The notes under the pieces: model-generated | The model's input: the letters and a program-made list of their open reading frames with translations, nothing else | Databases searched by the model: none | Told to the model about the DNA's origin: nothing | Program-made: the position numbers and the translations under genes | Origin: Pseudomonadaceae bacterium | GTDB taxonomy: Bacteria > Pseudomonadota > Gammaproteobacteria > Pseudomonadales > Azotimanducaceae | DNA length: 64,000 nt | NCBI GenBank assembly: GCA_024743435.1 | Contig: JANSWO010000007.1 | Coordinates: 124,001-188,000 of the forward strand | Direction: 5' to 3' | Shown here: positions 57,757 through 64,000 of the stretch, in pieces | Position numbering within the stretch: the stretch's first letter is position 1 | How the letters are laid out: each line of letters begins with the position of its first letter

Positions 57757-60186
57757 ATGGCGTCCATTCAGTCACTCGGCGTCGGTTCGGGGCTACTAAC
57801 CACTGAACTCGTTGAGAACATCGTTTCAGCTGAGCGCGAAGCAACCGATCTGCGCCTGGGTGTGAAGCGAGCTGAGTACGAAGCCCAAGTCTCGGCGTTT
57901 GGCGCGGTGCGCAGTTCCCTCGATACCTTGCGATCCGCGGTTTCAACTCTCTCCGACTCAACGACATTGCTGTCGAAAACGGTAAGTTCGGCAAACGAAG
58001 CTATTGTCACTGCGAGCGCCAGTCCCGAAGCGTCTTCAGGCGTGCATACGGTAGAGGTTCTGGCTCTGGCTCGCGCACACTCGCTGGTCACCGGTAGCTA
58101 CGACGCGCCGGATTCAGTGGTGGGTGAGGGCACTCTCGATTTTCGCTTCGGTACGACCACATTCTCTGGCGCTAACTACGACAGCTTTGAAGAGAATGAG
58201 GAGCGCCAGGGTGCCAGCATTGTCATCGACAGCTCCAACAACACTTTGACCGGTATACGCGATGCTATTAATGAGGCATCGATTGGCGTTGTCGCATCCG
58301 TTGTTAACGATGGTGACGGCTATCGGTTGACGCTGAGCTCCGAGTCGACCGGCGCCGCAAACAGTATGGAAATCACGGTAACGGAGTCTGGCGACGCTGG
58401 CTTATCGGCTCTGGCGTTTAACATTGGCGCTGCAGTGAGCGGTACCAACCTCACACAAACCGTGGTTGCTGAGGACGCTACCGTCACGATTGACGGAATA
58501 ACCGTTCGGCGGGAGAACAATACCGTTTCAGAGGTGATCGAAGGTGTTACTTTCACTCTGCAGTCGCTGAATAGCGGTAACCCGACCACCGTTTCTATCG
58601 CCGACGATAATGCTGGTCTTGAAGAGAAAATGAACGTCTTCGTCGATGCCTTTAACGACGTAAAGGCGCTCGCAGATGAGCTGACCGCATTCGACGAGGA
58701 CGAATCATCCGGATCTATCCTCACCGGAGATTCCCTGGTGCGCGGTGTTCGCAACCAGCTGCGGCGTTTTCTATCGGGAACGTTGAGTGGTCTGGGCTCC
58801 GGTTCGATTCGCTCGCTCGTCGAGCTAGGCCTCACTACGAACCAGAACAATGGCTATTTTCTTGAATTCGACTCGGTAGCGTTTTCGCAAACGCTCAGTA
58901 GCTCTGCAGACGATGTAAAGGCGCTACTGGCCGATCGTTCCAGTGCGACTGATGAGCGAGTTGTCTTCACAAGTTTTCAATCAGCATCCGCGGCGGGAAC
59001 CTACGATGTCGAAATCTCCCAGGTTGCTACCCAGGGGTATGTGAACGCCTTGACGCTGGCTGCACTGGACAACCCAATCACAATCGACGATGACAATGAC
59101 GAGTTAACGGTCAAAGTCGATGGCGTCTCCTCTGCTCCTCTGTCTATAGTGCAGGGCGCTTACGCAAGCGCTGAGGACCTTGCCGGACAGATCGAGCTAC
59201 AGATCAACGCGGACTCCGCGATTCAGGCGTCGAACCGTACAGTTTCTGTTGCGTACAACACGACCGATCAGAGATTTGAATTCACCTCGTCGCGCTTTGG
59301 CGCTGGTTCCTCTGTAGCGATATCGGCCGTAGACACGGCGAGCGCTGCGACACTGGGGCTCGATGTCGATGATGGTGCGAGCACTCAAGGTCTGGATGTC
59401 GCTGGATCAATCAACGGCGTCGCTGGCATTGGAAGCGGACAGTTCCTAACCGTACCGGTGGGTCCTCAGCCCGCGAGCTCGGGGTTCTATCGCGGCGCGT
59501 CGACAGCCGGTTTTCCGCAAACTCTCGACGCCAACAGCAACAACTTCGTGATCTCAGTAGATGGGGTGAGTAGTGGCACGATCACGCTCGCTGAGACCTC
59601 GTATGCAAGTGGCGCTGACCTGGCGAGCGAGATGCAGAGCCAGATCAACGCAGATGCGACGCTGAGCGCATCCGGCCGTGAAGTTTCTGTCGCCTACGAC
59701 GGAGTGAATGATCGCTTTAACATCACATCAAGTGAACTCGGGAGCGATTCCACGGTATCCATATCGAGCATCGGCAGTGGTGTGGAAGCTGCGTTGGGCC
59801 TGACCGTTGGCTTGGGTACTCCGGGCGAGAACGCGGGACGAGTAGATGATGACGCAAGTGGTGTTCAGATTCAGATAACGGGGGGCGAGGCCGGATCTCG
59901 CGGCTCAGTGACACTGGTACGCGGGTTGATGAATCAACTTGATCGCTACCTGGATAGCGCTCTGAGCTTTGGCGGTGCGATTGATGCGAAACTCGGTACT
60001 CTGGATAGCCTGCTTGGTGAGATCGATCAGGAAGAAGAACGCTTCAACACCAGGATAAATTCTCTTGAGGCGAGGCTGCGTACGCAGTTTGCGGCGGCCG
60101 ATGCACTCATCTCAACGCTGAACAGCACATCGTCTTTCCTCGATAGCCAACTCAGTTCGCTTCCAAGTTTTGGTAATAGCGATTAA
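57757..60186 (+). CDS. fliD: FliD filament cap protein, enlarged with internal repeats
   Basis: A 809-residue cap protein, against about 470 in enterics. The start IQSLGVGSGLLTTELVENIVSAE and the end with EEERFNTRINSLEARLRTQFAAADALISTLNS in two blocks are normal. The middle holds two related blocks: LTVKVDGVSSAPLSIVQGAY with DLAGQIELQINADSA near residue 448, and FVISVDGVSSGTITLAETSY with DLASEMQSQINADAT near 594. It polymerises flagellin at the tip with FliS and FliT help. The enlargement matches FliC. Confidence 0.93.
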   Translation: MASIQSLGVGSGLLTTELVENIVSAEREATDLRLGVKRAEYEAQVSAFGAVRSSLDTLRSAVSTLSDSTTLLSKTVSSANEAIVTASASPEASSGVHTVEVLALARAHSLVTGSYDAPDSVVGEGTLDFRFGTTTFSGANYDSFEENEERQGASIVIDSSNNTLTGIRDAINEASIGVVASVVNDGDGYRLTLSSESTGAANSMEITVTESGDAGLSALAFNIGAAVSGTNLTQTVVAEDATVTIDGITVRRENNTVSEVIEGVTFTLQSLNSGNPTTVSIADDNAGLEEKMNVFVDAFNDVKALADELTAFDEDESSGSILTGDSLVRGVRNQLRRFLSGTLSGLGSGSIRSLVELGLTTNQNNGYFLEFDSVAFSQTLSSSADDVKALLADRSSATDERVVFTSFQSASAAGTYDVEISQVATQGYVNALTLAALDNPITIDDDNDELTVKVDGVSSAPLSIVQGAYASAEDLAGQIELQINADSAIQASNRTVSVAYNTTDQRFEFTSSRFGAGSSVAISAVDTASAATLGLDVDDGASTQGLDVAGSINGVAGIGSGQFLTVPVGPQPASSGFYRGASTAGFPQTLDANSNNFVISVDGVSSGTITLAETSYASGADLASEMQSQINADATLSASGREVSVAYDGVNDRFNITSSELGSDSTVSISSIGSGVEAALGLTVGLGTPGENAGRVDDDASGVQIQITGGEAGSRGSVTLVRGLMNQLDRYLDSALSFGGAIDAKLGTLDSLLGEIDQEEERFNTRINSLEARLRTQFAAADALISTLNSTSSFLDSQLSSLPSFGNSD

Positions 60187-60293
60187 GCGATCATGTCTGC
60201 AGTAACGCTCACCGAGCGGCTCAAGATATTGCGCCTTCGGCCGACACATATATAGACAGGCTATCAAGCAACAAGAAACAAGGATGTGGACCG

Positions 60294-60683
60294 TTGAACA
60301 CCGCCGCTCAGACATACCGAAAACTCGATATCGAATCCATGGTCGAATCAGCGAACCCACATATGCTGGTTCGGATGCTGTTCGACGGCGCGTTGCAACG
60401 CCTCAAGCGCGCCGCTATATGCGCTGAGCGTGATGACTATCCCGGACGCAGCGACAGCCTCGGCAGCGCTGTTGCGATTCTAGATGGCCTTCGAGGCTCG
60501 CTTGATCACGAGAAAGGCGGAGAGCTCGCTGGCAATCTCGATGCGCTCTACGATTACATGCAGCGACGCCTGCATCAGGGCAATATGGATAACAATCCCG
60601 AAGCGATCAGAGAAGTGATCTCACTTGTGGAGACCTTGTCCAGCGCCTGGATTGCGATCGAAAGCCAGATCGATCTGGTCTGA
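60294..60683 (+). CDS. fliS: FliS flagellin chaperone
   Basis: A 129-residue export chaperone. TAAQTYRKLDIESMVESANPHMLVRMLFDGALQRL (in two blocks) and LDALYDYMQRRLHQGNMDNNP are the family core. The start is TTG with AAGGA eight bases upstream. Length is normal. It binds the C-terminus of FliC. Confidence 0.93.
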   Translation: MNTAAQTYRKLDIESMVESANPHMLVRMLFDGALQRLKRAAICAERDDYPGRSDSLGSAVAILDGLRGSLDHEKGGELAGNLDALYDYMQRRLHQGNMDNNPEAIREVISLVETLSSAWIAIESQIDLV

Positions 60684-60685
60684 CA

Positions 60686-60961
60686 GTGAGCTCCGTTCCA
60701 CGCCCTGAGCCCGGCAGACGGAAAGTGTCGAACTGCCCTGTCGATATCCAGGACATCGTCGATGCGATTGAGGAAGGACGGTTTGATGTCGCTGACTCCT
60801 ACGTTCGCCACCTCGCCGCTGCGTCAGTGAATGAGCAGCGCCAGCTTCAAACTCAGATCCCGCAATTGCTCGAAAGAGTTCGGGATAGCAGGCGCGAGCT
60901 TGCCGAAAAACTGCGCCGTCAGGGACGTACCCGACAAGCCAAGCAGGCCTACAGAGCCTAG
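60686..60961 (+). CDS. Small helical protein in the fliT position
   Basis: A 91-residue protein, mostly one or two charged helices (VDIQDIVDAIEEGRFDVADSYV, ERVRDSRRELAEKLRRQGRT). FliT chaperones occupy this place after fliS and have similar size and composition, but the sequence has no strong FliT mark. The start is GTG 60686, two bases after fliS. A second GTG at 60725 is possible. I call it fliT-like by position only. Confidence 0.6.
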   Translation: MSSVPRPEPGRRKVSNCPVDIQDIVDAIEEGRFDVADSYVRHLAAASVNEQRQLQTQIPQLLERVRDSRRELAEKLRRQGRTRQAKQAYRA

Positions 60962-61134
60962 ATGACCAGCTTCTAAGTGCTGATGCCTCGCGGTGTCGCG
61001 TCAAGACTTCGTCATACTTCTGGCAGGCAGGCACCCAGCGATCGACAATAATTTGACCTTTTCCAGACTCGTACTTTACTTGCCGAACAGCGGGCTATTG
61101 CCCGGCGGTTCAAGCAGAGAAAGTAGTGAGAGTT

Positions 61135-62436
61135 ATGGATTGGATTTCACTGGATATCAGGGACGGCGAGAAGCGCCTGCAGGCACGCTGCATTCTTGAG
61201 CTGTTCGGCTATCGAATCACCGATGCAAAGAACACAGCTGATGTGGCCTTTGTGGTCTGCGATGGCAGTTTCGATGGCCAGTTCCCGCATTTGTTGCTAG
61301 GTGACAACCTGCAGCCGTCGAATTCTTACGGGGTTGCTCTGTGCTGGCCTACAGATTATGCAGGCCTGTCAGCAGCGCTAGCTGAACTCCAAGCGATATC
61401 CCGTCGTCGAAAGATCGCGTTGACTGACGAAGAGTCGTTGCGTCCTCTTGAGGGTGTCGCGGCGGATCTGGTGGGCGCTGATGCATCCATCGATGTTGTC
61501 CGTCAGCGCATCGCGAAAGTCGCCTCGATGCCAACAACCGTTCTGGTTACGGGTGAGTCGGGCACTGGTAAAGAGCTGGTTGCCAGAGGCATTCATGCGG
61601 CTTCTGGCCGGTCCATGGGTCCGTTTGTCCCCGTGAACTGCGGAGCAATTCCATCGGAGTTGCTTGAAAGTGAGCTTTTTGGACACGAGAAAGGCTCGTT
61701 CACAGGCGCAGTGTCGCGCAAGCTCGGCCGATTTGAACTGGCGACAGGCGGGACGCTGTTTCTGGATGAGGTGGGGGAGTTACCGCTACCCATGCAGGTC
61801 AAACTGTTGCGCGTCCTGCAGGACCGCACGTTCGAACGAGTTGGTGGCACCGTTACCCAACATGTCGACATTCGACTCGTGGCGGCCACTCACCAGTCGC
61901 TGGAGAGCAAAATTCAGGCCGGCGAATTTCGAGAGGACCTCTTCTACCGGTTGAATGTGTTTCCAATAGCATTGCCACCTCTGCGGGATCGCGCTGACGA
62001 TATTGGTCTTCTCGCTACTCACTTTGCCAGCCAGCACGGCGACAACAGTGTGCAGTTTACCGAGCAGGCGATGAACTGCCTGGCTTCTTATCCTTGGCCG
62101 GGTAACGTTCGAGAGCTTGCCAACCTCGTCGAGCGAGTCGCGGTGGAAACCTCAGGTGGTTGGGTAGACATCGACGATCTGCCAAGGCGAATACGTGGTG
62201 ACTTGCAGCTAGCGGGAGCAACTGCGGCGCAGAGCGCTGATAGTGAAGAGGCTGTTCGGCTTCCCGTGAACGGTTTGGACCTAAAGGATTACCTGGCCTC
62301 GCTCGAGCAGAGTCTGATCAGGCAAGCACTCGAGGATACTGGCGAAGTGGTCGCGAGAGCGGCTGACAAATTGCACATTCGACGTACGACGCTCGTCGAG
62401 AAAATGCGCAAATACGGCATGCAGAGAGTCTCCTGA
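61135..62436 (+). CDS. fleQ: FleQ-type sigma-54 flagellar master regulator
   Basis: A 433-residue AAA+ activator. After a shortened FleQ N-terminal domain come Walker A GESGTGKE, GSFTGA (sigma-54-contact loop, Ser for the usual Ala), Walker B GGTLFLDEVGEL and the PWPGNVRELANLVER region. The C-terminal LPVNGLDLKDYLASLEQSLI with LHIRRTTLVEKMRKYGM is specific to FleQ. It lacks the receiver phosphorylation site and would respond to cyclic-di-GMP through the AAA+ region, as in Pseudomonas FleQ. The ATG at 61135 was preferred to an upstream GTG. It is translationally coupled to the next gene (TGATG). Confidence 0.92.
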   Translation: MDWISLDIRDGEKRLQARCILELFGYRITDAKNTADVAFVVCDGSFDGQFPHLLLGDNLQPSNSYGVALCWPTDYAGLSAALAELQAISRRRKIALTDEESLRPLEGVAADLVGADASIDVVRQRIAKVASMPTTVLVTGESGTGKELVARGIHAASGRSMGPFVPVNCGAIPSELLESELFGHEKGSFTGAVSRKLGRFELATGGTLFLDEVGELPLPMQVKLLRVLQDRTFERVGGTVTQHVDIRLVAATHQSLESKIQAGEFREDLFYRLNVFPIALPPLRDRADDIGLLATHFASQHGDNSVQFTEQAMNCLASYPWPGNVRELANLVERVAVETSGGWVDIDDLPRRIRGDLQLAGATAAQSADSEEAVRLPVNGLDLKDYLASLEQSLIRQALEDTGEVVARAADKLHIRRTTLVEKMRKYGMQRVS

Positions 62437-63671
62437 TGCTAAAGGGTCTACTCCTGGATGGGCGCGGCTTGTCCGGTCGTCACCGCGCCGCTGATTGTTT
62501 CACTGAGCTGGCGGACGACCCGAATCTGGTGGCAGTTTTCCACGATCAGCCCGGTATGCATACCGACCTGCGCGCGCGACTGGCAGAACTGGAAGACGCA
62601 AGTATCAGCAAGCGTTGCATGGTACTGACGCCGCTTGATGGCTTGGGTGGCGAGATTGGTAGCCAGTCGGTTGAGGCTGGTGCGTCAGGCAGTTCCGATC
62701 AGCCAATGTTGCCACGTGTGATATTCAAGTCAGATGCATCACGCAAGGTGTTTGAACTGGCCGATCGTGTCGCGCAGACCGATGTCTCTGTGATGATTAC
62801 CGGCGAATCAGGAACGGGAAAAGAAGTCGTTGCTCGACGCATTCACTCAGCGTCGATGCGCCGGGATCGACCGTTTCTTGCTGTCAATTGCGCAGCAATC
62901 CCGGAAAACATGTTGGAAGCGATGTTATTTGGCCACGAAAAGGGTGCCTATACCGGTGCCCAGACGTCGCGTGCAGGAAAATTTGAGCTCGCCGATGGCG
63001 GCACGCTCCTGCTCGATGAAATCACCGAAATGCCGCTGTCACTGCAGGCAAAGTTGCTCCGTGTGCTCCAGGAGAAGGAGGTCGAGCGGCTCGGTGCGGA
63101 TGCTCCAAAACCGGTTGACGTCAGGGTCCTCGCAACCAGCAACCGCGATATCAGTAGCGTGGTAGCCGATGGCTTGATGCGTGAAGATCTGTATTTTCGG
63201 CTCTGCGTGTTTCCGCTGAAAATGCCCGCGTTACGCGAACGAACGGAGGACATCCTACCGCTAGCTGATCATTTTCTGGCCACTTACGCGCAGCGCTTTG
63301 GACGCAGTGCGACAACACTGTCGGAAGGCGCCAGGCGTTGTCTGCTGAGTTATCAGTGGCCAGGGAACGTTCGTGAGCTGGAGAACGTGATGCAGCGGGC
63401 GTTGGTACTTACTGCTGATGACGCGGTAGCGGAGAACGATCTACTACTCAAAACCCCGTCCGCGACACAGGACAGGGAAAGCGACGAGGGTGTCGATCTC
63501 GCTCAGTCCCGGCAAGCGGCGGAGGCATCCCTTATTCGTAGCACGCTGCGGGACTGCGGTGGCCAGCGTCGAGAAACTGCGCGGCGACTCGGTATCAGTG
63601 AACGAACACTGCGCTATAAGTTGCGCGCTCTAAAAGACTCCGGTGTTGATCTCGCCAGGGAGGGTTTGTGA
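62436..63671 (+). CDS. fleR: FleR/FlrC-like sigma-54 activator without receiver domain
   Basis: A 411-residue AAA+ activator. Walker A is GESGTGKE, the sigma-54 loop GAYTGA, Walker B GGTLLLDEITEMP, and the C-terminal Fis-type HTH RETARRLGISERTLRYKLRALK. FleR normally has an N-terminal receiver with phospho-accepting Asp. Here only about 90 residues precede the AAA+ domain and they show no receiver pattern (start GLLLDGRGLSGRHRAADCF). The sensor kinase gene fleS, usually between fleQ and fleR, is missing. It overlaps fleQ and the following fliE by one base at TGATG junctions. Confidence 0.85.
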   Translation: MLKGLLLDGRGLSGRHRAADCFTELADDPNLVAVFHDQPGMHTDLRARLAELEDASISKRCMVLTPLDGLGGEIGSQSVEAGASGSSDQPMLPRVIFKSDASRKVFELADRVAQTDVSVMITGESGTGKEVVARRIHSASMRRDRPFLAVNCAAIPENMLEAMLFGHEKGAYTGAQTSRAGKFELADGGTLLLDEITEMPLSLQAKLLRVLQEKEVERLGADAPKPVDVRVLATSNRDISSVVADGLMREDLYFRLCVFPLKMPALRERTEDILPLADHFLATYAQRFGRSATTLSEGARRCLLSYQWPGNVRELENVMQRALVLTADDAVAENDLLLKTPSATQDRESDEGVDLAQSRQAAEASLIRSTLRDCGGQRRETARRLGISERTLRYKLRALKDSGVDLAREGL

Positions 63672-64000
63672 TGTCTGATATTGGTTCTGTCGGTCGCGCT
63701 GACGTGGCTGGGGTATTGGCTCAGATGCGCGCGATTCGAGCAGAGATGAACGCACAGGTTAACGCTGATATGAGGGTTGCCGATGTCGCTTCAGGCGCTG
63801 GTCAGCCACAAGCACTGCGAGAACCCGGTGCTAGCTTCGGCAATGTCCTGGGTGATGCGTTGTCTAGTGTCAACGCGCTGCAGCAGGACTCGTCAGCGAA
63901 AGCAGCAGCGTTTGCGCGTGGAGAAAGTAACAACCTCGTGGAGGTGATGGTGGCATCGCAGAAGAGCTCAGTTGCCTTTCAAGCAGCGTTGCAGGTTCGC
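63671..64000 (+). CDS. fliE: FliE, rod-MS ring adaptor (partial at window end)
   Basis: 110 residues are visible, and the last few are beyond the window. The C-terminal part is characteristic: SFGNVLGDALSSVNALQQDS, FARGESNNLVEVMVASQKSS and VAFQAALQVR. The ATG overlaps the fleR stop. The next gene is expected to be fliF. Confidence 0.93.
   Translation, partial: MSDIGSVGRADVAGVLAQMRAIRAEMNAQVNADMRVADVASGAGQPQALREPGASFGNVLGDALSSVNALQQDSSAKAAAFARGESNNLVEVMVASQKSSVAFQAALQVR

Noticed and set aside
60686-60961. Firm fliT assignment
   Set aside because: Position and size fit, but no diagnostic FliT motif is visible.

Overview
The window looks like a piece of chromosome from an aerobic, motile, free-living gammaproteobacterium of moderately high GC. 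FleQ-type sigma-54 control of the flagellum, FlgM/FlgN, a TonB-dependent receptor, a YcgR-like PilZ protein and RsgA all fit that class. The mix of Baeyer-Villiger monooxygenase, P450s, CoA-transferases and many SDR and VOC proteins recalls marine or sediment lineages that degrade steroid-, terpene- or aromatic-like compounds. The genus cannot be fixed from sequence alone.

Layout. 1-3.4 kb: 5' part of a CaiB/BaiF CoA-transferase, an RRM RNA-binding protein, and a minus-strand spondin-domain / ECF sigma / NrsF-like operon with a recognisable ECF promoter. 3.5-10.7 kb: catabolic genes (BVMO, zinc-type dehydrogenase, acyl-CoA ligase, alpha/beta hydrolase, D-aminoacylase-type amidohydrolase). 10.7-15 kb: a tyrosine-degradation block with a divergent Lrp regulator, hppD, a VOC protein, a fumarylacetoacetase-family gene, maiA and an EthD protein. 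There is no recognisable homogentisate dioxygenase in the slot where one is usual. 15-20.7 kb: rsgA, a 21-codon small ORF with a very strong Shine-Dalgarno, an amidohydrolase/VOC/CMD group, S-formylglutathione hydrolase and a second CaiB CoA-transferase. 20.7-28.1 kb: palindromic intergenic repeats flank a lipoprotein/MarR pair and a four-gene operon (P450, P450-like protein without the heme cysteine, SDR, SDR without the catalytic Tyr and Lys). A 7Fe ferredoxin and a VOC protein run divergently. 28.2-34.7 kb: TonB receptor, CNNM/CBS protein, two small membrane genes, yegP and tRNA-Arg(CCT).

34.9-64 kb: cyclic-di-GMP and flagellar genes. An HD-GYP/EAL pair is followed by a glycosyltransferase/DUF2064 pair, a PilZ protein, and flgN-flgM-flgA on the minus strand. 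From a sigma-54 promoter the plus strand carries flgBCDEFGHIJKL, then fliC (behind a sigma-28-like promoter), flaG, fliD, fliS, a small fliT-like gene, fleQ, a fleR-like gene and the start of fliE. FlgE, FlgK, FliC and FliD are all much larger than usual and share a repeated INGV-type module. The usual fleS kinase is absent and the FleR-like protein has no receiver domain.

The most interesting points are: (i) the P450/pseudo-P450 plus SDR/pseudo-SDR operon, (ii) the palindromic repeat family with interchangeable hairpins, (iii) the co-expanded axial flagellar proteins, (iv) the FleQ/FleR pair without FleS, (v) the small ORF upstream of rsgA, and (vi) the VOC gene in place of homogentisate dioxygenase.
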